Origin: Neostapfia colusana
Taxonomy: Eukaryota > Streptophyta > Magnoliopsida > Poales > Poaceae
DNA length: 64,000 bases
Direction of reading: 5' to 3'
Assembly (NCBI GenBank): GCA_030760725.1
Contig: JASWHV010000010.1
Span: forward strand, 32,679,760-32,743,759
In this document: piece by piece, positions 52,222 to 62,604 of the stretch
Position numbering within the stretch: position 1 is the first letter of the stretch
How the letters are laid out: each line of letters opens with the position of its first letter
Notes under the pieces: generated by a model
Database searches by the model: none
Seen by the model: only the letters and a program-made list of their open reading frames with translations
What the model was told of the DNA's origin: nothing
Made by a program: the position numbers and the translations under genes

Positions 52222-52872
52222 GTATTCAAGGCCCGCGTCTTCCCAAGACGCGGAGACGCGGAGCTTGCTTCTGTCAGGTGCCGTTGCGCCCAGTCGCATC
52301 ACAGACTGACGCGCGGTGTCAGAACCTGTCAGCCAATAAACACCGCGACAAGACAACCCATGCCGCCTGCGCCGTCATCAACCGCTACGACTGGCATGCG
52401 GCATGGGCAGGGCGGCAAGATGAAGACTCAGAAGCCTTCAACCAGAGACAACTACCGGCATAACTGCAGATACGGTAGATAATAGACAATCTTCCCGGGG
52501 CCACCTGTCGGGCCCCGGCTCCCCTTGTAAGCCGCCCGAGTCTTGGACTATAAAAGGCTTGGGTAGGCGTCGATAACAAGGGTTCGCATTTTGCAACTCA
52601 TACGCTAGCCATACACTCTCAAGCTGTAACTCACCCCCAAGCTCAGGCCTCCGGCCCTGAGCAGCAAGCAATACAGCGAGCTCCATAGCTCGCAGTGGAC
52701 GTAGGGTTTTACGCTCCGGCGGCCTGAACCACGTAAAACTCGCCGTGTCAAGCTCTTACTAACTCGTTCCATCCGTGCAAGCTCTCCTCTAGGAACTAGC
52801 CCCTCCGAAAAAAGAACCTCCGCGGGCTGCCCAGTGCAGGCCCAGGGGAAGTGTCGACCGCACACTTCGACA
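52222..52872 (+). repeat. Element H 5' LTR, second part
   Basis: Starts GTATTCAAGG (TSD of G), contains the TATA box near 52549 and ends CACTTCGACA beside the primer site. It continues 29556-30005. Confidence 0.92.
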
Positions 52873-52890
52873 TTTGGCGCGCCAGGTAGG
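52873..52890 (+). other. Element H primer-binding site
   Basis: TTTGGCGCGCCAGGTAGG directly after the LTR. Confidence 0.82.
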
Positions 52891-52929
52891 GGGCTTTTCA
52901 ACTAGCGCGACGAGTTTCCGCCGACGAAG

Positions 52930-54813
52930 ATGACCAAGCTTCCTTCAGCGGCAAACTCTCCCCCTCCGCGTTCACGGCGAACCGTGACCACTGGGGAGTA
53001 CATGTCGACACACTCAGGACGGAGTGTGTCGGCACAAGCTGGTAGCCAGCAGCCGACTCCGGCTATGCAGGCCCAGACCAGTGTGAGATCTTCTGCAGCG
53101 CTGAGCGTACACCATGGAGGTGCGCTAGCTGCAGCAAGAGCGCTGCTGCGCAACCCACCTGCGGGGGATGCGCCCCATTCAGCGACCCAGCAATGGGTCC
53201 GTGAGGTGGACCGCCTCGTCGTCGCCGCCGCGAACCCTCGGTTTCGGAGAGGACGGTGCCCAGGACAACCGGCTGTGTCGCTGACGCGCACACCCACGGT
53301 TGACGGGCTAACGGCGGATTCCAGCCCCTCCAGGCTCCTGTCGACGGACCTGCGAAGGAAACTGGAACGGTGCCACTTGGGCCAGGACGCCCGGGTGTAC
53401 CTCGAGCGACGCCGAGAGAGGCGTCGCAGCCATGAGGCAGGCAACAGCATGTCGTCGGCCTCAACACAACCAGAAGGGCAGGCCTTCGCCACGCGAGCCC
53501 TGCCTCAGGCATATGCTGCGCAGCATATGCCACAGCTATATGCGCCGCAAGTAGCGGCCCCGGCCTATGGTGCAGCCTTGCCCATGCCGGGATACGCGGT
53601 GCCAGGTGCGAACCAAATGTTCGCAGCGCCAGTACCTGCAGCAGCAGGTGCAGGATGTGCGGCCCTTGCACCCCACCTTCACTTCGCAAGGTGGCCACGC
53701 AAGTTTCGCCCGCACCTGCCCGAGAAGTACGACAGCAGCGTCAACCCAGCGGAGTTCCTCCAGATCCACTCCACCGCCATACTTGCTGCAGGAGGGGACG
53801 AGGCTGTCATGGCCAACTACTTCCCCGTCGCCTTGACCGGCCCAGCTCGGTCTTGGCTCATGAATCTACCTCAGGGGTCCATAACCTCCTGGTGTGAGCT
53901 CTGCCGGCAGTTCGTCGCCAACTTCGGCAGCTCCTACACCCGTCCCGGCACGGAGCTTGACCTCCACGCCGTCAAGCAACAACCTGGGGAGTCGCTGCGT
54001 TCTTTCATCCAGCGGTTCTCCCAGGTACGCAACACCATCCTGCATATTCAGAACGCTTCGGTGGTGGTGGCGTTCCGGCAAGGCGTTCGGGACAGGAAGA
54101 TGCTCGAGAAGCTCGCGACCAGGGAGGTCCGCGATGCCTCAGAACTCTTCAACCTGGCGGACAAGTGTGCCAGGGCAGCCGAAGGATGGAACTGGCACTC
54201 TCTGCCGGCCCCCAAGCCGGGGGGTCAGCCGGGATCCGGTGGCGCTTCGTGCGGAAGAAGCGTAAAAACATCAGCCGCGGTCCTTGTTGTCGCAACGGCG
54301 ACGCCCAGTGGAGCTTGGGGGCCGCGCCCTTACAAGAGGCCGCGACAACCACCGGCCCCGGACGGGGGCCAGGATGAATTATGCCCTCTGCATGGCACCA
54401 GCTATCATACGGCTACCGAATGCCGGGAAATCCAGAAGCTCGCGGAGCGCTTCCGGAAAGGGAAGCAGCCTCTAACTGATGCCCCACCCAACGATCAAAG
54501 GGGTGGCAAGCAGAAGGTCGAGGCCCGAGACGGTGTCGACCGCCAGGTGGAGTTCCAGGAGCTTCAGCACGCCGTAAAGGCAGTGCACAGTCATGGGAGC
54601 TCCAGTTCCAGTGATGACGAACACCGGAAGATGCTCTATGTCATCTTCGGCGGGTCCGCTGACCCCCCGTCCCGGAGCATGGCTAAGGCCTTGCATCGAG
54701 CGGTAGCGTCGGTGGCTCCCCTCCCAGGTGCAGCACCGCACCTCAGGTGGATGGGAACCCCCATCAGCTTCGATGGCACCGACTGCCACAGGAACATGGC
54801 TGGGGCCGGCTAA
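52930..54813 (+). CDS. Element H gag (627 aa), ends at a nonsense codon before protease
   Basis: An uninterrupted frame from MTKLPSAANSPPP. N-terminal Ser/Pro-rich part, YLERRRERRRSHEAG, QHMPQLYAPQ, then the capsid-like domain (YDSSVNPAEFLQIHS, SFIQRFSQVRNTIL) and zinc knuckle CPLHGTSYHTATEC (C-x2-H-x4-H-x4-C) near residues 480-495. The last 90 residues already belong to the protease lead-in (YVIFGGSADPP). The TAA at 54811 is in frame with the protease that follows and sits where other copies suggest Gln, so the original protein was a longer gag-pol. Gag itself may be functional. Confidence 0.85.
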   Translation: MTKLPSAANSPPPRSRRTVTTGEYMSTHSGRSVSAQAGSQQPTPAMQAQTSVRSSAALSVHHGGALAAARALLRNPPAGDAPHSATQQWVREVDRLVVAAANPRFRRGRCPGQPAVSLTRTPTVDGLTADSSPSRLLSTDLRRKLERCHLGQDARVYLERRRERRRSHEAGNSMSSASTQPEGQAFATRALPQAYAAQHMPQLYAPQVAAPAYGAALPMPGYAVPGANQMFAAPVPAAAGAGCAALAPHLHFARWPRKFRPHLPEKYDSSVNPAEFLQIHSTAILAAGGDEAVMANYFPVALTGPARSWLMNLPQGSITSWCELCRQFVANFGSSYTRPGTELDLHAVKQQPGESLRSFIQRFSQVRNTILHIQNASVVVAFRQGVRDRKMLEKLATREVRDASELFNLADKCARAAEGWNWHSLPAPKPGGQPGSGGASCGRSVKTSAAVLVVATATPSGAWGPRPYKRPRQPPAPDGGQDELCPLHGTSYHTATECREIQKLAERFRKGKQPLTDAPPNDQRGGKQKVEARDGVDRQVEFQELQHAVKAVHSHGSSSSSDDEHRKMLYVIFGGSADPPSRSMAKALHRAVASVAPLPGAAPHLRWMGTPISFDGTDCHRNMAGAG

Positions 54814-55431
54814 CTACCACTCGTGGTGGCCCCCACCATCGCCAACATGAAGATGTACCACGTTTTGGTGGATGGCGGGGCTGGGCTGAACCTCATCAGT
54901 CGCGCAGCATTCCAGAAGCTGCAGATCCCGATGGCCAAGCTCACCCCATCGAGCCCGTTCTCAGGGGTGGGACCGGGACAGGTCGTTCCCTACGGCCACA
55001 TCAGCCTCCCGGTGACCTTTGGGGCACCGGACAGCTACCGGACAGAGTACGTTCTGTTCGACGTGGCAAAGATTGACCTCCCCTTCAATGCCATAATCAG
55101 CAGGCCAGCCCTGTACCGATTCATGGCTGTAGCCCATTACGGCTACCTTGTCTTGAAGATGCCTACACTGACAGGCGTCCTCAAGGTTTGTGGAGACCGT
55201 GCTGCCGCAGTGTTAGCCTTGGAAAAGCTTCAGGCACTTACAGCGACTAGAGCGCCAACCCTCGGCAGCGCAGAACCAAACCAGCTCCACCCAAGTGCAC
55301 GCCACAATGCCTCTACCACAGCACCCCGCGTGCAACCCCTCGATGAGGACGACGACCCCACAAGGCTCGTCCGAATCAGCGCCGATGCCACCCAGACCAC
55401 CCGGGTAGCCGGGGGCCTGGATAGCGAATAG
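54814..55431 (+). pseudogene. Element H protease region
   Basis: Same frame as gag after the TAA. The motif VDGGAGLNLISRAA marks the aspartic protease, followed by FNAIISRPALYRF, where Gly of IIGRPALY has become Ser. The frame ends at a TAG (GGLDSE then stop) near 55431. Downstream pol is degenerate, so the polyprotein is not made. Confidence 0.82.
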
Positions 55432-57270
55432 TAAGGCGCGCTCGTTGCCCCCCCTCCGGCACAAGGTCGATGTGCTGCATGACAGCCGTCACCGAGGCCA
55501 GAGATCCCTAGGGAGGTGATTGAGCACTACTTAAAGGTCTTTCCCGACGCCCAGCCGTCCGACAAGACGGAGAGTCCGCCGCTCCCGGCGCTTGGCAAAC
55601 CGAGTTGTTATCCCGAAGGCCAGCGAGACGCTCCGGAGGCGCATCCACTACACCAGTCTCAATAAGGCATGCCCTAAAGACCTATTTTCTCTCCCTATGA
55701 TAGGCCAAATAGTAGACTCGATGCCGGGCTGTGATGTGCTGCGCTCCCCAAATGCTTGCTAAGGTTCCCATCAGACCCCTTGGCCTGGAGTAGTTGAAGG
55801 GCACCCTTTACCTACTAATCCCAGCATAAGCCGACTTGGCGTAGCTAGGGGTCCTGCGAATTTCTGGTCTTCACGCCAATAGCTTTAACCCCATACCACC
55901 ATAACCAGTTTCGCTACCAAGAAGCAACCTAGGATCCCCGACACAACCTCCCGGAGGACCAGCAGGACCTCCCGGAGGTGCAATGGGACCCCTCCCCGGA
56001 GCTCTCGGGATATCAGCGGAGTTCCCCGGAAGGTCCAAAGCATACTGGGACCCCCGAGTATCGAGCGCCCGGCGGTCACCTCAGACTAAAAGCTATCCCC
56101 CATGCAGTGGACAATGCCGCCAAATGGGCGGCGGAGCCACTGAAGTTTGACCTAGGCTCCCTTTCCCGTCATGCAGACATTAACCGAGCACTAGTTGACT
56201 TGTAGCTGAAGTAGACGCACGCTCAAGGGGCCACGAAGACGATGAAACAGGACCCTGAGCCCTGACCTTCACCAGACCTTACCAAATGATGTTCGACGGC
56301 TCCTTGCGAAAGCAGGGGGCTGATGCTAGCGTACTGTTCCTCACGCCATCGGGGGAGCAGTCTGGGTATGTGGCGCGTTTCAATTCCAAGGCAGCCAACA
56401 ACATAGCAAAGTATGAAGTGCTCATCCTCCTTGCTAGTCGCTGGCTCAGGGCAACCCCCAGTCTGGTTATCAACCAAGACGGTGGAGACAGACCCCCTCG
56501 CCTTGGACCTGCACCACGTACCGCGCGCTAGCAAGGCTGCAGCTGACGACCTTTCAATGAAGACCCCCACCGGAGCCACTATGCCTTAAGGGGGCCTCGA
56601 GAGGACGTTGCCGCGGCCCACAGCCCGGCCCGCCGAGCCGGGCGAAGGGGGCTAGACCAGCACCTCGAAGCTGGCGGTCCCGGCGGCCGTGGACGCCGCC
56701 AAGGATCATAAGCGTCACTGGGGACTCCGTGCAAACCCAGCGCTCAAGATCCAGATGCTCAAGTCAGACCCGATGCACGGATCACGGAGGTCCGGGACTA
56801 CTTGAAAGACTATCCTCCCTGATGAACGTGTATCCGCTGAATGGATTGTGCGTATGGCTAAGAGACACATGGCGGTAGAGGGGGATCTCTACCGACGTGG
56901 CGCCAACCACATCCTATTGCGGTGCATAACCCAGGGGGAAGGCTGTGACTTGTTCGCTGAGATCCATGGAGGCGAATGTGGGAGTCACTCTTCCTCACAC
57001 ACGTTTGTCGGTAAAGCCTTTCGGCATGGCTTCTACTAGCCGGCAACACTCCAGGATGCCGTCAAGCTGGTCGAGAGCTGCTAGGCGTGCCTGTTCCACG
57101 CCAAGCAGATCCATACACCGGCTTGGACGGTACAGATGATCCAGCCCACATGGCCATTCGCCATGCTGGGGCTGGACATCCCGGGCCTGGGACCATCCCC
57201 CAGAACCGAGGACGGGGACCCGCTCCCGAACCTTCGGAACATGGAACACCGCTGTAAGTTCTACCCCTAG
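55432..57270 (+). pseudogene. Element H pol, heavily deleted
   Basis: Fragments in order: RT N-terminal part (YTSLNKACPKD near 55650, IVDSMPGCDV near 55720), a junction at CCAAATGCTTGCTA (55748) after which the RT core with its YVDD site is missing, a short spacer, the Pro-rich linker (55930-56040), second RNase H remnants (56286-56530), the integrase zinc-binding part (56848-57039), and the last codons (NMEHRCKFYP near 57240). Breakpoints match those in F. Confidence 0.8.
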
Positions 57271-58429
57271 AGCAACAATAGGATAGGCCCTTCTTTTTAT
57301 AATAAATTCCATAAAGTCCAAGAACAAGGCTTGGAGCAACTAAGCCTCAGGGGACGGTCCAGGACTACGTTCAGCTTCCCCTTGTTCCGACCCCAAGCGC
57401 GTAGAGTCTAGCTTCCCTTGAGTTGGGGCGTGGCCTACATATTCGGCCCGCCTTCCCCCGTATGGAAATTTATTTGAAAAGAAACCTACCCTACGTTGCT
57501 CTCCTTTGGTACTCATTTAATTTACTTATTAAATTTTTATGATTACCCTACTAACGCGCGCTCACTATGCGTTCAACTCCCTCTTCTCATTCTCATCTTT
57601 AGTCGGAATTTGCTGCCCTGCCAAAGGCGGTTGCGCGGGAGGTACCGGCCGAAAGCCAGGGGGCCCTCAAGCCCCCGGCACTTCGCGCGCGGTAGTTCCC
57701 AAGCACCGTATAAGTGGACGGGGACCGTAAGCTAGTTAAGACTAAGAGATAGAGGGGGGGGTCCCCAAGGAGAATTACTTTTTCCTTGTGTGCAGGACCT
57801 CTCAGCCTCAGCTCCCCGCAGGAGTATGGTAGGCGCATCCATCCAATAGAATGCACCTACCAGGGGGCCGCTACGGGATCACGCATGCCAAAAAACCCCA
57901 AGGTAAGATCAAAGAGCTAGACCTCACAGGGGCAAGGCACGAAGGCCCCACGTGTCCAGCAGGGCCGGACCTCCCACCTCCTTGAGAGTGGGAGCTCTAG
58001 GACCGCCGCTTGGTCTACAGAAGTCGGACCTCCCCCCTCTTGCGGGGAGAGAGGCCCGAGAGCTCCACATGCCCTGCAAGCCCGGACCTCCCCTCAGGCG
58101 GGAGCTCCGGGCCCGCCACGTGACCAACAGGCCCAGACCCCCCTCCGATCTCGTGAGGCGGGTCCTGGAGACCTCCGGGAGACCTCCGGAACCCTTAGTA
58201 TCCAGTGAGGACCCAGAGAAGGTGTCTATGCAGAGCTTCGAGATTGGTCAAGGCCTCCGAGTCCTTGCGGAGCTAAGGACTCGGTCAGGAAAGGCCAAGA
58301 AGAAGACTAGGACATGCAGACACAGAAAGAAACAGAAGTCTGTCCATATGAAGGCTCCACGAGCTGGGCTACAGACTCAACAAAAATAAAAAAGGAAGTA
58401 CAGGGCCTTGTGGACACGAGGGCAGATGC
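57271..58429 (+). other. Element H 3' region with G-box block
   Basis: Non-coding: 3' untranslated landmarks (GCGCGTAGAGTCTAGCTTCCC near 57398), AT-rich stretch near 57490-57560, G-box block at 57945-58125, and the conserved aORF 3' flank (GCTACAGACTCAAC near 58370). Confidence 0.65.
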
Positions 58430-61233
58430 CTAGGGGTCCTCGGACTCCCGATGGAACCTAGAGGCCACGAGGGTAGCTAAGTCCTCGACTTCGGCCCTGG
58501 CAGCTTCCTCCCGATCAGCGACGGGTCCTAGACGAACCGGCCCCAGAGAAAAGGAAGGGTCTCGGCTAACGAAGCACGACAGAACGTGCATCACAACTTC
58601 CTTCGCGAGGCCCCGACCTTCCGCTCCCAGCTCGTCGGCGATCACTGATTCGAGCCGACCTAGCTCGTCGCCAAGAGACTCAAGGGCCGGGGCCACTTCG
58701 GACATCGGCCGCGCTGGGGTCTCCACCTGCACAGGGCTGAAACCAAGAGGAGGCAAGGCGGATCCCGCCTTGACAATGAAGCGCCAGACCGCCTGGGCCT
58801 CGGCAGTCCGCAGGGACTGGAGTCTCTCTACCTCTTGGCGAGCCGCTAGCTCGCGATCCATCGCCGCCTGACGCTCCTTGGAGGACTGCTCCTCCCTCGC
58901 GGCGACAGCCGACTCACGGAGCTCCAGCTCCTCGGACCGAGCCCTTAGCTCCTCCACCTTGGCCCTCAGCTGGGCGGTGGTCTTCTCCTCCTCGGCCGCA
59001 ACGGCGCGTTCCGGATCAGCGACGGCGTGCTCCCGACGGGCTACCTGCAGCTGCAGCTCCTCCGCGGCGGCGGAACACTCCTTGGCTTTGGCTTCAGCTT
59101 GGGCCAGAGCCTCGCGGTAGGTGACACACAACCCGCTGGGCCTCTGACTCCAAGTGGCTAATGGCCTTCTTCTGAGTGCCAAGCAGAGCACTCATGGCCT
59201 CAAGCCTTGACTGCCTTGAGTCAAGGTCCGCCACGGGCCCGCTGCTGCCAGCTGAGAAGGCGTTCCCTCTCGCCGGCCAATGCCTTCCGCTCCTGCTCAA
59301 AGGCAGATTGGAGCTGCCGGGCGCTGGTCTGGGCACGCCCCATGGCGTCCCACATGGGCGCTGGAGCAGGGGGGATAGGAGTTGCGCCGCTGGACCCCCC
59401 TGACGTGTCTAAGACCGGCGGGGGCGCCGGCGCCTCAGCAGCCACAGTGGGGCGCTGTCCTAAGAAGGCCAGGGGGCCAGCAGGCGCACCTACAGCAGCC
59501 CTCCCGGTCTCAGGACCTGGCTTCTGGACTGGTGAAGGAGGGCGGGTAGGAGCAGATGTGGCCACCGCGGAAAATGAACCCGCTGGTGCAGAGGGTGCCC
59601 CCGTCGATTTGGGAGCCATGGGGGCCGCCACGGTCCCCAGGTGCTGAGGCACGGAGCTTCCGCTGGTTGAAGGCGGCCGGATAAGAGGCCCGCCCCTGGT
59701 GGCCGGTTGGTCCCTGCAAAGAAGAAGAAGCCCTCAGAATAAGAGAAGAGGCAAGAGCTCTGCTCTTATAAGCCGGAAAGAATAACACTTACTGGGCGGC
59801 ATGAGCGCTCCAGCGAGCTTGCAGCACTGGCCTCTGGGCTGTAGCTGAACCACCAGGACCAGCGGCTGGAACGGTCGCGGAATGGAACGCCTGGATCCCC
59901 GGCGCACTCGCCGGCGTCGCCCCACCAACATCCGTCCTGGGAGCCCCTCCGCTTGAGGAAGGATGGCAAGGTACCTGGGCTGATTCGGACGGCTGCTGTC
60001 TGGGGAGAGACTCGCAGGGGAGGGACACTCGGGACCTCTTCGAGTCGCCACCCGATGGACCAGCACCTCCGGGAGATGGGAGCAAAGCAGCTCCGGCACC
60101 CTGATTCGGCACAGGCGGCACCCTCAGAGGAGACCGGGCGCGTTTCTTCTCTAGATGCCCGGGGCCGGCTCTTTTCCTTTCCCTTTGTCGGCGGCTTGGG
60201 CTCCGTCGGCTCTGGGGGAGGGTTTGACAGCAGCGGATGCCTCATGCCCTGACCCGGGGTGCTCGGTTCCTGGAATGGTGATACCCCGGAAGGCATCCCC
60301 GACCTGTCGGACGGCGATCCCGATATCATCAAGGTTCGGCATCTTCCGCAGGAGCTCCGACCTCCTCTGAGGCTCCAAGAAGAGGGGGGTGGCAGAGGGC
60401 GGAAGAGCGGGGTCGCCACTGGAAATGTAGTCACCGCTCACCTTGCTCACCATCTCGATCAGCTCCTCGTCGGAAGGGTCTGATCCGGGGCCTCTCTCCA
60501 GCCTGGTACAGTCCTGCTCGCCGGTGTAGTACCATGCTGGGCGGCTACGCTGTTGCAAGGGAGCAATACGGCGCGACACGAAGTCCATCAGCACCATTAG
60601 AGACGTCAGCCCCTCGTTGGCCAAGAACCGGATCCGCTCCAAGACCGGGGTGTACTCCTGCTCCAGCTCAGGGATCTCCTCCCAGAAGCGGCGATCGGTG
60701 GTTGGGCTGGCGGTTGGGAGTTGTAGGCGATCGTGCTCGTTGGTCTTCACTACCACCCAGCTCTCCCTCCAGTTTTCCCACCTTGATGCGCTGAAGGGCA
60801 GGAGGTATCCGGAGATCTTGGGGTCTTTGCAGCGATGCTGGAAGTAGTATGCCCCCATCTGAGTCTTCGAGCCACGCCCAGTCGTCCGCAGCACAAAGAA
60901 GTGGCGGAAGAGCGTCACGGAGGCGTGCACCCCCACGAACATCTCGCAGAAATGGACAAAAACAGCAGCCATTGCGAAGGAATTGGGGGAAAGATGGTGA
61001 AGCTGGAGACCGTATGTCTCCAGCAGGGTGACAAAGAAGGAAGAAATCGGCGGAACGAACCCCGCCAGAGCATAAGCCATGAAGAAGACTATTTCCCCCT
61101 TTTCCAGGACCAGGGGGAGAGATCCTCGGCGAAGCCGATGTTTCTGCTCTTCTGAGCGCCAGCCCAGCAGCCTGCGCACTGGCCCGAGCTCGGAAGAGCG
61201 GACGAGGCGCGTCGGGAGCAAGTTGGAAGCCAT
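58430..61233 (-). pseudogene. Element H antisense ORF, long form with Transposase_28-like domain, broken
   Basis: Start ATG at 61233 (MASNLLPTR), in the same context as the short forms. The first frame to 60151 (about 360 residues) matches the plant Transposase_28 family (Pfam PF04195, 'putative gypsy type transposon'): FVPPISSFFVTLLETYGLQL, LSPNSFAMAAVFVHFCEMF, ASVTLFRHFFVLR. After a frame change near 60150 come EKKRARSP and a Pro-rich part to a likely intron (59792-59714). The frame then continues to a stop near 59221. The coiled coil and conserved C-terminus (LPPLGFSPVQVETPA, EEAARAEVEDLATL) are at 59191-58430 in another frame. Two or more frameshifts disable it. Role unknown. Confidence 0.75.
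59714..59792 (-). other. Candidate spliceosomal intron in the long aORF, 79 bp
   Basis: On the minus strand the donor is CCA/GTAAGT, with a pyrimidine-rich end and acceptor TTTGCAG/GGA. Removing it joins the frame of 60121-59789 to the frame of 59713-59221 without a stop (HAAQ continues as DQPATRGG). Without removal the first frame stops at once (TAA). At 79 bp it is short but within the plant range. It runs opposite to the element's genomic RNA. Confidence 0.5.
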
Positions 61234-61330
61234 GGCGAAAGAGGACGCAAGGGCAGAAGAGCCGGGGTGCAAGAGTTCAAGGGAAGTACGAGCGCAATGC
61301 GAAGGGAAGCAGCGGTGCGGGTGAGAACCC

Positions 61331-61342
61331 CTTTTAAAACAT
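61331..61342 (-). promoter_or_regulatory. TATA-like site upstream of element H aORF
   Basis: The minus strand reads GTTTTAAAAGGGG about 100 bp before the aORF start. It is the same position as TTTTTAAAGGGG in K and TTTTTAGAGGGG in A and E. Confidence 0.45.
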
Positions 61343-61696
61343 TCCAGGGATGGTCCTCGGTAATTCGAAAACCTCCGGAATCATCGCGTCGGCGACCTCG
61401 TTGGCTCCGAGACCTGGCACCGATGAAAGGTGGACCCTAGCCACCCAACTGAAGCGGTGGGTCAAGGAGTCAGTCTCCTGAGAAGATGAGCCGGCGAGGC
61501 ACTTCAGCGGTTCCCGGAGAAAGCGCCGCAAAGGTGGCAGTCTTGGGAACCGCCGCAGTAAAAGCAACCATCAAGTGAAAGCACGCTCCCACGATCCCGT
61601 GGCTGTTCGTGCTCCGGCAGCGGTCAATTCGGGACCTAGAGAAAGTGCGCGGACCGGAAGAGATGGGGGTCCCACCTCGGGCTCGCTATCTCCCCC

Positions 61697-61716
61697 GAGA
61701 TGGGCCAGGGGGCCAC
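61697..61716 (+). other. Element H polypurine region
   Basis: GAGATGGGCCAGGGGGCCAC before the 3' LTR, one change from the family form. Confidence 0.6.
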
Positions 61717-62604
61717 TGTCGGTACCTGAGATATGGGGTACCCCCGCGCACAGGGTAAAATGCCTAAGGAACTCACCCTTCTCCGCAGGGAGAGCTCCGA
61801 AGGCGCCACGCGTCCGGTGGGGCCGGACCTTCCTCTCTTCAGAAGAGAGCTCCGGGCCCGCCACATGGCATACTGAAGCCGGACCTCCCCCTCCGCGGGA
61901 GAGAGATCCGAAGACGCCGCGTGTCCAGCGGGGCCGGACCTCCCTCTCCTTAGAGAAGAGCTCCGGGCCCGCCACGTGGCCAGCAGAAGCCGAGCCTCTC
62001 CCTCCACGGAGAGAGGTCCGGAGGCTCCATGTGCCCCGCGGGACTGACCCTTCTCTTCTCTGAGAAGGGCTCCGGGCCCACCACGTGGCAGCAGAGCGAC
62101 GCTGCCTGCCCCGAGCGATAGACAGCGGGCATAAATACGCCCCATACCTTGCCCGTACAAGGTATTCAAGGCCCGGGTATTCCCAAGACGCGGAGACGCG
62201 GAGCACGCTTCTGTCAGGTGCCGTTGCGCCCAGTCGCATCACAGACTGACGCGCGGTGTCAGAACCTGTCAGCCAATAAACACCGCGACAAGACAACCCA
62301 TGCCGCCTGCGCCGTCATCAACCGCTACGACTGGCATGCGGCATGGGCAGGGCGGCAAGATGAAGACTCAGAAGCCTTCAACCAGAGACAACTACTGGCA
62401 TAACTGCAGATACGGTAGATAATAGACAATCTTCCTGGGGCCACCTGTTGGGCCCCGGCTCCCCTTGTAAGCCGCCCGAGTCTTGGACTATAAAAGGCTC
62501 GGGTAGGCGTCGATAGCAAGGGTTCGCATTTTGCAACTCATACGCTAGCCATACACTCTCAAGCTGTAACTCACCCCCAAGCTCAGGCCTCCGGCCCTGA
62601 GCAG
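61717..62604 (+). repeat. Element H 3' LTR, cut at 62604
   Basis: First 888 bp of the LTR, with G-box units (CACGTG or CACATG at about 61860-62085) and TATA at 62488-62497. It breaks off after CCCTGAGCAG, where element I begins. The last 210 bp should continue beyond the window. Confidence 0.92.

Larger units (their letters stand above)
29556..62604 (+). mobile_element. Element H: Tat-lineage element with deleted pol
   Basis: The 5' LTR is split by element G (29556-30005 and 52222-52872), then come primer site, gag-protease, degenerate pol, G-box block, long antisense ORF (minus), polypurine region and 3' LTR (61717-62604, cut by element I). The two LTRs share private variants (GACTGACGCG, ACAACCCATG, CGCTACGACTGGC), which confirms the pairing across 22 kb of inserted DNA. 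Confidence 0.9.

Noticed and set aside
60151..61272. A host gene or true DNA transposase, because the domain is called Transposase_28
   Set aside because: The Pfam name is historical. The domain lies antisense inside an LTR element, flanked by its polypurine region and pol remnant.
9152..62604. tRNA, rRNA, snoRNA or host genes in the gaps
   Set aside because: I looked through all intervals over 300 bp. They are LTR, spacer or pol remnants, and no cloverleaf, rRNA block or host exon pattern stood out.
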